From assembly GCF_027812955.1 (NCBI RefSeq), contig NZ_JAPYZV010000007.1, positions 1-64,000 on the forward strand: DNA of 64,000 nucleotides. Direction: 5' to 3'. Positions 41,607 through 50,470 of this stretch are shown piece by piece. The notes under the pieces were generated by a model. The model was not told where the DNA came from. It was given only the letters and a program-made list of their open reading frames with translations, and did not search any database. Positions within the stretch are counted from its first letter, which is position 1. The number at the start of each line of letters is the position of its first letter. This DNA is from Pedococcus sp. 5OH_020. Its GTDB lineage: Bacteria; Actinomycetota; Actinomycetes; Actinomycetales; Dermatophilaceae. Made by a program: the position numbers and the translations under genes.

Positions 41607-43120
41607 TGACCGACCAGCTGATGGCAGCCACCGACGACGAGCTCACCGCACTGGCCCGTCAGGGGGACCAGCACGCGATCGTCGAGCTGTGGACCGAACA
41701 CTTCCCGGCCACGCTGTCGGCGGCTCGCCGGTACGCCCACCAACCGCGCGATGCCGAGGAGATCGCCTCCGACGCCTTCGCCGGGATGCTGGCGGCCCTG
41801 GCGTCCGGCAAGGGGCCCGGCACCTCTGTGCGCGGCTACCTCGTCACGTCGGTGCGCAACCTCGCGGCGTCACGCTCACGCCGCGGCTCCTCCAGTGACG
41901 TCCTCACGGACAACTCGGACACCTTCGACCGTGTCGGACAGGTCCCCAGCGACCCAGTGGCGCAGCTCGGGGAGCTCGGACTGGTCCGGGAGGCGTTCGC
42001 GATGCTTCCGCGGAGGTGGCAGACGGTCCTGTGGCGTACCGCGGTGGACGCCGACAGCAACGTGACGATTGGCGAGGACATGGGGATCTCGCCCAACGCC
42101 GTGGCGGCCCTGTCGAGACGTGCCCGCCGAGGGCTTCGCACGGCGTACCTCCAGGTCCACGTGTCGCGCAGCGGCGTCGCGCCGGAGTGTCAACCGTTCA
42201 TCGACGGGCTCGCGGACTTCGTCGTGAACGAGGAGGGCGCGCCTGCCGCTCTGCGTGCACACGTGCGCACCTGCGCACGGTGCGGGGCCCGGGTGGCGGA
42301 GCTCCGCACGATGGAGCGTGGCATGGGCGGCCTGCTCGGACCGGCGATCCTCGCCTTGGCGCCTGCCCAGCTCGTGACGGCTGGGTCGACGACCGTCGGT
42401 GGTGCCGTCGCTGCCGGCGCGACCGCAGCCGACGGCGCAGCGGGGTCGCGTGGACGCCTCTCCAGCCGCTGGTTGCTGCTGGCCGCCGCTGCCCTCGTCG
42501 CGTTGGTCACTGTGGCGGTTCTCTGGTCGCCGACGAAGGGTGGCACTCAGGGCGCTGCACTTCGCCACACCTCAGCAACGACGAGCGCCGCCGTGACGGG
42601 CTCAGCCACGGGCTCCGCGACACCCGTGACGGCGGCCACGACGGCAGCGCCACGCGTGACCGCGCTGCCTGTCACGCCGCCGCCGGTGATCAGCCCCAGC
42701 GTGACGGTTCTGCCGGTACAGCCGCCGAGTCCCCGACCGACGAGACCGGCTCCAACCGTTGCGAACAGGCCGCCCAGCCGTCCGGCGGCCATCGACCTCG
42801 AGCTGTCCGGTGACGCCGCGGACACGGTCATGACGGTTCGCGGAGATGTGCCCGGCGTGCGTGGCGCGGTCACGCTCCTGGTCACGGTTCCCCGAGGGGT
42901 GAGCCTGGGCAGCACCGAGGGCGACTGGACGGCGTGCCGCCAGAACGGGGCGCAGATCGCCTGCACCGGAGGCAGCCGTGCCTCGGACCGGTGGTCCGGC
43001 AGCCTCCATACGACGTGGCCCGCCACACTGACCAGCGGCCCCGTAAAGGCGCAGGTCAGCGGTCGGTACGCGTCCGGGAAGGTGGCCAACGCGTCGGTGC
43101 AGACCACCTGGTTCCCCTGA
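41606..43120 (+). CDS. ECF sigma factor fused to zinc-finger anti-sigma, membrane helix and extracellular domain
   Basis: 504 residues. Residues about 1-185 are an ECF sigma factor: region 2 (ARRYAHQPRDAEEIASDAFAGML) and region 4 (MLPRRWQTVLWRTAVDADSNVTIGEDMGISPNAVAALSRRARRGL). Next comes an anti-sigma zinc-finger pattern H-V-R-T-C-A-R-C-G (HxxxCxxC). A membrane helix (RWLLLAAAALVALVTVAVLW) leads to a Thr/Pro linker and a C-terminal beta-rich extracellular domain. Such single-chain architecture resembles ECF groups with C-terminal fused anti-sigma and sensor regions. It could link an envelope signal to expression of the neighbouring surface genes. Confidence 0.88.
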   Translation: MTDQLMAATDDELTALARQGDQHAIVELWTEHFPATLSAARRYAHQPRDAEEIASDAFAGMLAALASGKGPGTSVRGYLVTSVRNLAASRSRRGSSSDVLTDNSDTFDRVGQVPSDPVAQLGELGLVREAFAMLPRRWQTVLWRTAVDADSNVTIGEDMGISPNAVAALSRRARRGLRTAYLQVHVSRSGVAPECQPFIDGLADFVVNEEGAPAALRAHVRTCARCGARVAELRTMERGMGGLLGPAILALAPAQLVTAGSTTVGGAVAAGATAADGAAGSRGRLSSRWLLLAAAALVALVTVAVLWSPTKGGTQGAALRHTSATTSAAVTGSATGSATPVTAATTAAPRVTALPVTPPPVISPSVTVLPVQPPSPRPTRPAPTVANRPPSRPAAIDLELSGDAADTVMTVRGDVPGVRGAVTLLVTVPRGVSLGSTEGDWTACRQNGAQIACTGGSRASDRWSGSLHTTWPATLTSGPVKAQVSGRYASGKVANASVQTTWFP

Positions 43121-43196
43121 GGCCAGGTTCATCCGGCGTCGCCACGACAACAGATGTACCCTCACGGCGGTTGACCCACGAGCGGAGGCACGGAAG

Positions 43197-43409
43197 ATGA
43201 GCTCACGAATTGTCCGAGTGCCGGTGGAGGAGCTGGACCAGCTGCTCGTTGCGCTCGAGCGCATGGAGCAGCTCCAGAGCGAAGCGTGCCCCTCGGGCTT
43301 CGATCCCTGTGCCGCTCTCGAGGGGCTTGCCACCGTGTACGCCGCCTGCCGACGCTTCATCCAGCTCAGCGCGCTTTCCGCGGCGCAGGAAGCGGCACCC
43401 GCTCTCTAG
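43197..43409 (+). CDS. Small hypothetical protein
   Basis: 70 residues from the ATG at 43197, with GCGGAGG upstream. Helical, with Leu/Glu heptads (VEELDQLLVALERMEQLQSE) and a Cys at residues 31, 37 and 51. No family recognised. Confidence 0.55.
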   Translation: MSSRIVRVPVEELDQLLVALERMEQLQSEACPSGFDPCAALEGLATVYAACRRFIQLSALSAAQEAAPAL

Positions 43410-43430
43410 CGGTCTGCGTTGCTGTGCCGG

Positions 43431-44204
43431 CTACTGGTACCGGCGAGCCAGCTGCACCGCGCGTCGCGGGTAGTCGGCGCCGAAGAGCAGGGCATGCACC
43501 AGCAGCGGATGCAGCTGGTGCAGGGCCACTCGTTCGGGCCACTGCGCGTCCAGACGGTGCTCGGCGAGATAGCCGCCGATCACGTAGTCCCAGTGCGGGC
43601 AGCCGAAGAGCGCCAGCATGGCCAGGTCGGTCTCTCGATGACCTCCATGAGCGGCAGGGTCGATGAGCACGCCTCCGTCCGCCGTCCACGCCACGTTGCC
43701 GGACCACAGGTCTCCGTGGATCCTGGCGGGCGGTGCGCCGTCGTCGAACTCGCCAGACATCAACCGCCGTGCGATCGTCTCGAATGGCGCTGTATCGGAT
43801 CGATGGTAGAGACCCCTATCGACCGCCATCGACACCATGGGGAGCAACCTCTGCTCCGCGTAGAAGGGCCCCCAGCTCGCGGACGGCCGGAGTGCCAGGC
43901 GGAGTGGCTGCGCCGTTGGCCCCAGGAAGCCGTCCCCCTCCCACCCGTCCGGGGGGCTGCCGTACGCGGCGGCTCCCGCGTCATGCGTGCGGGCCAGCCC
44001 CGCCCCGAACGCCTCCGCCATGGCGGGATCGGGGTTGACGAACACCAGCCGACGCAGGTCCAGATGGTGCGCGGTGACCTCGAGCGGCTCCACCACTGCG
44101 GCGCCTCCTGACGCCGCAGCGAGCCATCTCAGCCCTGCTGCCTCCCAGCGGAAGTAGCCATCGGGGACCGTACCGCTGCCCTTCCGGAAGACGGGCCCAC
44201 CCAT
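43431..44204 (-). CDS. Fructosamine kinase family protein
   Basis: 257 residues. The APH-like kinase fold shows the catalytic RIHGDLWSGNVAW (HGDxxxGN) and metal-binding LIDPAAHGGHRETDLAMLALFG. It opens MGGPVFRKGSGTVPDGYFRWEAAGLRWL. The family phosphorylates ketoamines for deglycation. Single gene, convergent with the small gene upstream and divergent from the GAF-ANTAR gene. Confidence 0.92.
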   Translation of the reverse strand: MGGPVFRKGSGTVPDGYFRWEAAGLRWLAAASGGAAVVEPLEVTAHHLDLRRLVFVNPDPAMAEAFGAGLARTHDAGAAAYGSPPDGWEGDGFLGPTAQPLRLALRPSASWGPFYAEQRLLPMVSMAVDRGLYHRSDTAPFETIARRLMSGEFDDGAPPARIHGDLWSGNVAWTADGGVLIDPAAHGGHRETDLAMLALFGCPHWDYVIGGYLAEHRLDAQWPERVALHQLHPLLVHALLFGADYPRRAVQLARRYQ

Positions 44205-44311
44205 GGCGGCAGGGTAGGCCCCCGCCGACGATCGTGGGAATCCGGCAGTGCCGCCGCTCAGGTCGGCGGTACGGTATGTCTGTTCAACAGGTCTTTGCCG
44301 AGGAGGTGCCC

Positions 44312-45103
44312 ATGGCCGAGCTGGCCGCCGCCACCGACCCGTCTCAGAGCTCCCCCGATGCGGAGTCGAGTGCGCGCGGGGCCGAGGTGCAGAGCCTGGC
44401 CACCGCGCAACGGCTGATGAGCGAGCTCGCCGGCACGCTGCACACGCTCGACGACCTCACGCCATACCTCGAGCGCCTGGTCCACGCCGTCAACGCGAAC
44501 ATCGACGGCTGCGACGCTGTCGGGGTGACCGTGGTCATGGACGACCGTCCGCGTACCGCGGCGTACACGACGGTGGAGACGCTGGAGATCGACGCGGTGC
44601 AGTACTCCGTCGGTGACGGGCCTTGCCTGGACGCTTTCCGCAACGGCCGGGAGAACCGCGTGGACTTCGTCGGCGGTGAGCAGCGCTGGCCCGCGTTCAT
44701 GCTGGGTTGCGAGCCGGGGCAGGTGCAGTCCATGTTCGCCCTGCCCCTGGAGTCGGACGGGCGCAGGTTCGGCTCGCTCAACCTCTACGGGTACCGGCGG
44801 GACGCCTTCCAGGGTCCCGAGGTCGCTGTGATCAGGATGGCGGCGCAGCGCGCTGCCGATGCCCTAGCGGCCGCGGTCCACATCGCGGGTGCCCGCGCCG
44901 TGGCGGCACAGATGGAGCAGGCCATGGCGAGCAGGGCCGTCATCGAGCAGGCCAAGGGGGTCCTCATGGCCAGGCACGCGATCGACGAGACGGTGGCGTT
45001 CGAGCTGCTTCGTCGCCAGTCCCAGGAGCAGAACCTCAAGCTTCGCGTCGTGGCCGCCCAGCTCGTCGCCGAGGCGCGATCTTCCCATTCGCGAACAATG
45101 TGA
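44312..45103 (+). CDS. GAF-ANTAR antitermination regulator
   Basis: 263 residues from the ATG at 44312 with GAGGAGG five bases ahead (MSVQQVF at 44276 is possible). GAF domain (DGCDAVGVTVVMDDRPRTAAYTTVET, QSMFALPLESDGRRFGSLNLYG), then the ANTAR helix bundle (SRAVIEQAKGVLMARHAIDETVAFELLRRQSQEQNLKLRVVA in part: AKGVLMARHAID). ANTAR domains bind paired hairpins in RNA and prevent termination. A strong terminator follows immediately. Confidence 0.93.
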   Translation: MAELAAATDPSQSSPDAESSARGAEVQSLATAQRLMSELAGTLHTLDDLTPYLERLVHAVNANIDGCDAVGVTVVMDDRPRTAAYTTVETLEIDAVQYSVGDGPCLDAFRNGRENRVDFVGGEQRWPAFMLGCEPGQVQSMFALPLESDGRRFGSLNLYGYRRDAFQGPEVAVIRMAAQRAADALAAAVHIAGARAVAAQMEQAMASRAVIEQAKGVLMARHAIDETVAFELLRRQSQEQNLKLRVVAAQLVAEARSSHSRTM

Positions 45104-45109
45104 GTTAAC

Positions 45110-45163
45110 CTTCAACGCACCTGAAGCAACCGGGTCGGCCAGCTGGCCCCCGGTTGTTTTTTT
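45110..45163 (+). terminator. Tandem hairpins ending in an intrinsic terminator
   Basis: A 5-bp hairpin CTTCA-ACGCACC-TGAAG (45110-45126) abuts CAACCGGG...CCCGGTTG (45127-45156), followed by seven T (45157-45163). The second hairpin is a textbook terminator and the only clear T-tract terminator in the window. The pair lies directly after the ANTAR gene, and the next gene starts 19 bp later, so it may be an ANTAR target. The known ANTAR hexaloop (A1, G4) is not exactly matched. Confidence 0.85.
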
Positions 45164-45181
45164 GTGTCTGGAGGATCGCAC

Positions 45182-45952
45182 ATGAGAGGTGCTCCCCGCG
45201 GCTGCGGTTACCACCGCGAGCACACGTCACGCCGCCCCCCTGTCAACCTCCTCTCCTGGTGCGAGCACGGGCGGTCGGCTCACCCCGTCGCCGGCCGTCT
45301 TGCCGGGGAGCCCCGCCTCGCGGGCCCCTCCACCATCGACGCGTCGACGCTCCTGGTCTATGTGATGGACATCTACGATCCGTGGTCCTACGCGTACCTG
45401 CCCTCGGTGAGTGCGGTGCTGAGCGCCGCCTGCAGCCTGGTGGACGTCGAGGTCGTGCACGCGGGCCGGTATGCCGCACAGCCGTTCTCGGCCCTCGCGG
45501 ACAGCGTCGCCGACGCTGCGCTGCAGACCACCGCCCGCTTCGGTGACGACTTCCTGGAGGCGCTCCACTCGGGGCGGCTGACGGTCGACCCCACGGCCGC
45601 CGCGGCCGCCATGATCTCGCTGCTGGCGGCCGAGGAGCTGCCGGTGTCCACGGTTCTGGCGGCCGTGCAGCACGAGTTCTTCGTCCACGGAGCGCCGATC
45701 GAGGCCCCGGGCGTCCTGTCGCGCGTGGCGACCGACCTCGGGCTGGACGCGCCTGCGGTCGAGCTGTTCGCCGGCTCCACGCGGGCGCAGGAGCTGGCGG
45801 CGGAGGACTTCGAGATGGCCAAGGACCTGGACGCGCGAGGCGGGCCGCTGCTGCTGGCGAGCCGCGGCGAGCGGTTGTTCGAGTTCGACGGGCTGGGCGC
45901 GTCCGCTGAACGTCTGGTCGACCAGTTCAGGACCGTGCTCACCAGGCCGTAG
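45182..45952 (+). CDS. DsbA-family (thioredoxin-fold) protein lacking the CxxC motif
   Basis: 256 residues from the ATG at 45182 (GGAGG seven bases ahead). The DsbA/FrnE helical-insert fold is suggested by STLLVYVMDIYDPWSYAYLPSV and LDAPAVELFAGSTRAQELAAEDFEMAKDL. Where related proteins have D-x-x-C-x-x-C, this one has D-P-W-S-Y-A-Y, so the catalytic cysteines are absent. Only a non-redox role (for example binding or a distant FrnE-like function) is likely. It lies downstream of the ANTAR terminator. Confidence 0.75.
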   Translation: MRGAPRGCGYHREHTSRRPPVNLLSWCEHGRSAHPVAGRLAGEPRLAGPSTIDASTLLVYVMDIYDPWSYAYLPSVSAVLSAACSLVDVEVVHAGRYAAQPFSALADSVADAALQTTARFGDDFLEALHSGRLTVDPTAAAAAMISLLAAEELPVSTVLAAVQHEFFVHGAPIEAPGVLSRVATDLGLDAPAVELFAGSTRAQELAAEDFEMAKDLDARGGPLLLASRGERLFEFDGLGASAERLVDQFRTVLTRP

Positions 45953-45961
45953 GGTCTCAGC

Positions 45962-47035
45962 ATGGCCCGCCCCCACGCCTCAGCCATCGTCGAGGACGCC
46001 TGGCATCGCCGGGTCGACGCCGTCCTCCGCGCTCGCGGGTGGAAGACGCGCATCGTGGCGCACACCGGGTACGGCTCCCAGGCGTTCGTCCGGGTGCTCG
46101 GCAGGGTGCTGCTGACCCGGCGGCCCGAGGCCGGCTCTCGCGAGGACGCGGGCGCTACCACGGCCGAGCTGCGGTCGGCTGAGGACGAGCGACGCGGCTG
46201 GCGCGCGTTCATCACCGCGCCCGCGATGAACGTCCCGGTGACGATCACGGTGGGCGAGCAGGTGATCCGGACGCGCACGGACCGCAGCGGCTACGTCGAC
46301 GTACGGGTCAAGGAGCACGGGCTCGCCCCCGGCTGGCACGAGGCCCGGCTGACCTCCGTCGATGCCGAGGACGTCGTGGCCGCCGTGGTCGTCATCGACT
46401 CGGAGCAGACGTTCGGTCTCATCTCCGACATCGACGACACCGTCATCTCCACGTCCCTGCCCCGCCCGATGATCGCCGCCTGGAACACGTTCGTGAAGAA
46501 CGAGAACGCCCGCCACGTGGTCGGCGGGATGGCGACGATGTACCGGTCCCTTCTCGAGGCGCATCCGGGCGCGCCGATGGTCTACGTCTCGACCGGCGCC
46601 TGGAACACCGCGCCGACCCTGACCCGCTTCCTGCGACGGCACGGCTACCCACCGGGCCCACTCCTGCTCACCGACTGGGGGCCCACCAACACTGGCTGGT
46701 TCCGCTCCGGTCAGGACCACAAGCGCGCCTGCCTGCACCGGCTCGCCAACGAGTTCCCGTCGATCCGGTGGGTGCTGGTGGGAGACGACGGTCAGCACGA
46801 CCCCAAGATCTACGGTGACTTCGCGGAACAGCGCCCGGATGCGGTGGCCGCCATCGCGATCCGCGAGCTGACGCCCAGCGAGCAGGTGCTGTCCCACGGC
46901 ATCCCGGTGTCGCTGGAGGAGTTCGTCCCTGCCCGCGAGCGGCACCGCAAGCACGTCCCGGTCTGCCGTGCCGGGGACGGCTACGGCCTCCTGCGGCTTC
47001 TGCAGGCGGCGCTGGAGATCGACGCGCGCCTCTAG
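45962..47035 (+). CDS. App1-family phosphatase-domain protein (DUF2183)
   Basis: 357 residues. The catalytic HAD-type motif DIDDTVISTSL near residue 160, YVSTGAWNTAP, and GDDGQHDPKIYGDFA are the App1/DUF2183 signatures (phosphatidate phosphatase-like in yeast). N-terminal beta-domain with TRTDRSGYVDV. A lipid-phosphate phosphatase role is inferred from the family only. Ten bases downstream of the DsbA-like gene, so probably the same transcript. Confidence 0.9.
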   Translation: MARPHASAIVEDAWHRRVDAVLRARGWKTRIVAHTGYGSQAFVRVLGRVLLTRRPEAGSREDAGATTAELRSAEDERRGWRAFITAPAMNVPVTITVGEQVIRTRTDRSGYVDVRVKEHGLAPGWHEARLTSVDAEDVVAAVVVIDSEQTFGLISDIDDTVISTSLPRPMIAAWNTFVKNENARHVVGGMATMYRSLLEAHPGAPMVYVSTGAWNTAPTLTRFLRRHGYPPGPLLLTDWGPTNTGWFRSGQDHKRACLHRLANEFPSIRWVLVGDDGQHDPKIYGDFAEQRPDAVAAIAIRELTPSEQVLSHGIPVSLEEFVPARERHRKHVPVCRAGDGYGLLRLLQAALEIDARL

Positions 47036-47071
47036 CATCACAGCCACCTGTGCAACAGCTGGAACGCACCG

Positions 47072-48523
47072 CTAACGGGCCGTCACGTCGAGGTGCGGGG
47101 TGTCCGCACAGGCGGGGTTCTCCCGTCGCAGTCCGAGCTCCGTCAGGGCGGCGCCGGCGACCAGCAGAGCGGCGCAGACCAGCATTGCAAGGCGGTACGA
47201 GGGAGCCAGCGCCTGCGCGGACGCATAGTCCTCACCGCGGAGCCCGACCAGCGGCGGGAGCGCAGCCACCGCCAGCAGTCCAGCCGTGCGCGCGACGGCG
47301 TTGTTCACCCCGCTCGCCGTGCCGGCCAGCTCATCCGGCGCGGCTGCCAGCACCGTCCCGGTGAGGGGTGCCACGGTCAACGACAGCCCGAGGCCGACCA
47401 ACGTGATGCCCGGGAAGATGTGGAGGGCGAACGACGGCTCGCGGGGCGACATCGCGAGCAGGACGAACCCGGCTGCGGCGCTGAGCGTCCCGCCCACCAT
47501 GAACGGACGCGGGCTGGTCCTGGCCGCCAGCGACCCGAACCGCCGTGCCAGCACGAGCATCACCGCGCTCAGTGGGAGGGTGGCGGCGCCGGCCTGCAGC
47601 GCCGACCAGCCCGCCACCGTCTGGAGGAACAGCACGAGGAAGAGCAGTGCGGCCGACAGCCCGGCATACACCAGCAGCGTCACGAGGTTGACGGTCGTGA
47701 ACACGCGGTTGGCGAACAGGCTGGGCGGCACCAGGGGGTGCGGGGAGCGGTCCTCCGTGACCGCGAAGGCAGCCAGCGCAGCGAGGCCTACGGCGCCGAT
47801 CGTCAGCGATCGCGGGTCCAGACCGTTCGAGGCCTGGGTCAGGGTGAACGTGACACCCGCCAGCCCGAGCACGGCCAGCACCACACCGCCTACGTCGAAG
47901 TGCTTGTCCGCCAACGGGTTCCACGACTCCGGGACGACCCTGAGGCTGAGCAGCACCACGAGCGCCGAGAGCGGCACGTTGAGCCAGAAGGCCCATCGCC
48001 AGTCGTGCTCGACGAGCCAGCCGCCGATGATCGGCCCAGATGCGGAGGCGACCCCCAGCAGGCCGGTCCACGCCCCGATCGCCGCCATCCGGTCCTCCCG
48101 GTGGAAGGAGGCCTGAAGGATGGCCAGGCTCCCGGGCACCAGGAGAGCGGCGCAGACGCCCTGCAGGCCCCGTGCCGCCACCAGGGTGCCCACCGTCGGC
48201 GACACAGCGCACAGCACGGAGGCAGCACCGAACCCGGCGACCCCCACGGCATACACCCGACGACGACCGAACCGGTCCCCCAGGGACCCGCCCAGCAGGA
48301 TCAGCGCCGCCAGCGTCAGAGCGTAGGCGTTGACGACCCACTGCAGTCCAGCCAGGTCGGCGCTCAGGTCCCGGCCGATGGTCGGCAGAGCGACGTTGAC
48401 CACCGTCGAGTCGAGGAGTGCGATGCCGCTGCCGAGAACCGTCGTGGTCAGCACGAACCTGCCCCGGTGGGACCTGAGCCGGAGGAGCTCGTGCGGCGCG
48501 GCCTCGGTGGTCATGGGGCACAT
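47072..48523 (-). CDS. MFS transporter, DHA2 (EmrB/QacA) family
   Basis: 483 residues from the ATG at 48523 (MCPMTTEA; an ATG at 48514 is possible). About 14 membrane helices. GIALLDSTVVNVALPTIGRDL (motif D1), LGDRFGRRRVY (motif A), and GPIIGGWLVEHDWRWAFWLNVP (motif C, typical of drug exporters) are visible. Likely a drug:H+ antiporter; substrate unknown. Convergent with the App1 gene (36 bp). Confidence 0.93.
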   Translation of the reverse strand: MCPMTTEAAPHELLRLRSHRGRFVLTTTVLGSGIALLDSTVVNVALPTIGRDLSADLAGLQWVVNAYALTLAALILLGGSLGDRFGRRRVYAVGVAGFGAASVLCAVSPTVGTLVAARGLQGVCAALLVPGSLAILQASFHREDRMAAIGAWTGLLGVASASGPIIGGWLVEHDWRWAFWLNVPLSALVVLLSLRVVPESWNPLADKHFDVGGVVLAVLGLAGVTFTLTQASNGLDPRSLTIGAVGLAALAAFAVTEDRSPHPLVPPSLFANRVFTTVNLVTLLVYAGLSAALLFLVLFLQTVAGWSALQAGAATLPLSAVMLVLARRFGSLAARTSPRPFMVGGTLSAAAGFVLLAMSPREPSFALHIFPGITLVGLGLSLTVAPLTGTVLAAAPDELAGTASGVNNAVARTAGLLAVAALPPLVGLRGEDYASAQALAPSYRLAMLVCAALLVAGAALTELGLRRENPACADTPHLDVTAR

Positions 48524-48656
48524 GGTCCCACCGGGGACGTCCCGAGCCGCCCGCACGCATCAGAAGCGGGTGACCAGAAAGCACTGCGCGGCAACTCCGA
48601 GCGGCGGTGCACCCAGCCGGCTGCAGGATGGCGGACCGGTGGGACAGAATGAGCCC

Positions 48657-49517
48657 GTGCCGGAGCTGCCGGAGGTTCAGGCGCTCGTCGACTTCCTCGC
48701 CGAGCGGGTCGTCGGGCTGGCCGTGACAGGGGTCGAGCTGGGGTCCTTCTCCGTCCTCAAGACGTTCGACCCGCCTCCGCAGGCGCTGGAAGGCGTGCCG
48801 GTCGACTCCGTGAGCAGGCACGGCAAGTTCGTCGACCTCGACTGCGACGGCGTGCACCTGGTCTTCCACCTCGCCCGAGCCGGGTGGCTCAGGTGGTCCG
48901 ACGCGCTCCCCAACACCGTCCTGCGCCCTGGCAAGTCGCCCATCGCTCTGCGGGTCCGGTTCTCCGACGCCTCCGGCTTCGACCTCACCGAGGCAGGGAC
49001 GAAGAAGCGGCTGGCGGCCTATCTCGTCCGGGACCCCAAGGAGGTCCCGGGCATCGCGACCCTCGGCCCCGACCCGCTGGCGGACGACTTCACCCGTGAG
49101 GACTTCGCGGCCCTTCTCGCGGGCAGACGGTCCCAGGTGAAGGGCCTGCTGCGCGACCAGGGCTGGATCGCAGGGGTGGGAAACGCGTACTCCGACGAGA
49201 TCCTGCACGTGGCCAAGATGTCCCCGTTCGCCCTCGCATCGAGCGTGGACGACGAGGCGGTGGACCGGCTGTACGCGGCGTTGCGCGAGACGTTGACCAG
49301 CGCCGTGGCGGCCGCCTCAGGCAAACCCGCCAAGGAGCTCAAGGACGCCAAGCGTGCCGGGATGCGGGTCCACGGCCGCACCGGAGAGAAGTGTCCGGTC
49401 TGCGGCGACGTCGTACAGGAGGTCTCGTTCGCCGACTCCTCCCTCCAGTACTGCGCCACCTGTCAGACGGGCGGCAAGCCGCTGGCGGACCGCAGGATGT
49501 CCCGGCTGCTCAAGTGA
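48657..49517 (+). CDS. DNA-formamidopyrimidine glycosylase / endonuclease VIII-like protein
   Basis: 286 residues from the GTG at 48657, so that Pro2-Glu3 (PELPEV), the catalytic N-terminus, is preserved. Helix-two-turn-helix QGWIAGVGNAYSDEIL, C-terminal zinc finger CPVCGDVV...YCATCQTGG. Fpg/Nei family DNA glycosylase for oxidised bases. Divergent from the MFS gene; followed 13 bp later by the rhodanese gene. Confidence 0.92.
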   Translation: MPELPEVQALVDFLAERVVGLAVTGVELGSFSVLKTFDPPPQALEGVPVDSVSRHGKFVDLDCDGVHLVFHLARAGWLRWSDALPNTVLRPGKSPIALRVRFSDASGFDLTEAGTKKRLAAYLVRDPKEVPGIATLGPDPLADDFTREDFAALLAGRRSQVKGLLRDQGWIAGVGNAYSDEILHVAKMSPFALASSVDDEAVDRLYAALRETLTSAVAAASGKPAKELKDAKRAGMRVHGRTGEKCPVCGDVVQEVSFADSSLQYCATCQTGGKPLADRRMSRLLK

Positions 49518-49530
49518 AAGGATGGAGGGC

Positions 49531-49857
49531 ATGAACATCCCGGCTGTCTCCGTCAACGACCTCCCCGACGACGCCGTCATCCTCGACGTCCGTGAGCAGG
49601 ACGAGTGGGACGCCGGCCATGCCCCCGGTGCGGTCCATATCCCGCTCGCCGAGCTCCCGTCGCGACTTGACGAGCTGCCCGAGACGGACGAGGCGACCCT
49701 TGCGGTGGTATGCCGTGGCGGTGGTCGGTCTTCGCGCGCTGTCGCGTGGCTGTCCCAGCAGGGCTTCGACGTCGCCAACCTCGACGGGGGCATGAAGGCC
49801 TGGCAGGGCGCGGGCAAGCAGCTCGTCGCCGAGTCCGGCGCCGCAACGGTGAAGTAG
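49531..49857 (+). CDS. Rhodanese-like domain protein
   Basis: 108 residues. Typical pattern VILDVREQDEWDAGHAPGAVHIPL, active-site Cys in VVCRGGGRSSRAV, and NLDGGMKAWQGAG. Single rhodanese domain, a sulfurtransferase or persulphide carrier; acceptor unknown. GGATGGAGGG ribosome site. Confidence 0.92.
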   Translation: MNIPAVSVNDLPDDAVILDVREQDEWDAGHAPGAVHIPLAELPSRLDELPETDEATLAVVCRGGGRSSRAVAWLSQQGFDVANLDGGMKAWQGAGKQLVAESGAATVK

Positions 49858-49865
49858 CCCCGCCC

Positions 49866-50381
49866 GTGGCCTGGTTCGGACGGCGGCGGGACGACGCGCC
49901 ACATGAGGAGCCTTTCGAGGCCGAGGAGGTGCGGCTGCCCGACGCCGGGGACACCCTCGACGACGGGGCGGCGCTCCGTCCGCTGGTCCAACCCCTCGGC
50001 GACCAGGAGCGGACCCGCATCGCCCAGGCCTTGACGGACCTCCAGGCGGAAGGGGTGGACGTCGACGACCTCGAGGCGCTGGGGTCGGCGCTGGACCGCG
50101 CGTACTCCGCGTGGCGGGACGCCCCGGACGGCACGCGGCCCGACCACGCCGCCATCGTGGAGCGGTACGCCGTGGGCATCGGTGAGTACCTGGAACGGCA
50201 TACGGACCTGGACTGGCAGGTGGTGACCGATGTCTTCGGCACCGACCTGTCCCTCACCGAGGGGTTCAAGGGCTCCTTCGTCGTCGTGCCGCACAACCTC
50301 GTCGCGGGGCGCTGGATGCGAGGGGAGACCGGCTGGGTGCCCGCGGTGGTGGGGCACATCGTGCGCCGCCGCAACCGCTGA
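49866..50381 (+). CDS. DUF3806-like protein
   Basis: 171 residues from the GTG at 49866, eight bases after the rhodanese stop. Acidic N-terminus, then helical GDQERTRIAQALTDLQAEGVD and a C-terminal sheet with LERHTDLDWQVVTDVFGTDLS and ETGWVPAVVGHIV. This matches the DUF3806 outline; role unknown. Confidence 0.7.
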   Translation: MAWFGRRRDDAPHEEPFEAEEVRLPDAGDTLDDGAALRPLVQPLGDQERTRIAQALTDLQAEGVDVDDLEALGSALDRAYSAWRDAPDGTRPDHAAIVERYAVGIGEYLERHTDLDWQVVTDVFGTDLSLTEGFKGSFVVVPHNLVAGRWMRGETGWVPAVVGHIVRRRNR

Positions 50382-50470
50382 TCCTTCTGGTCTGCCCCGG
50401 AGCCCGCGACACGCTCACGATGTATGGGGAAATCTCAGGTAGGTGCTAGAGAGACGCATACGCTGCGATC

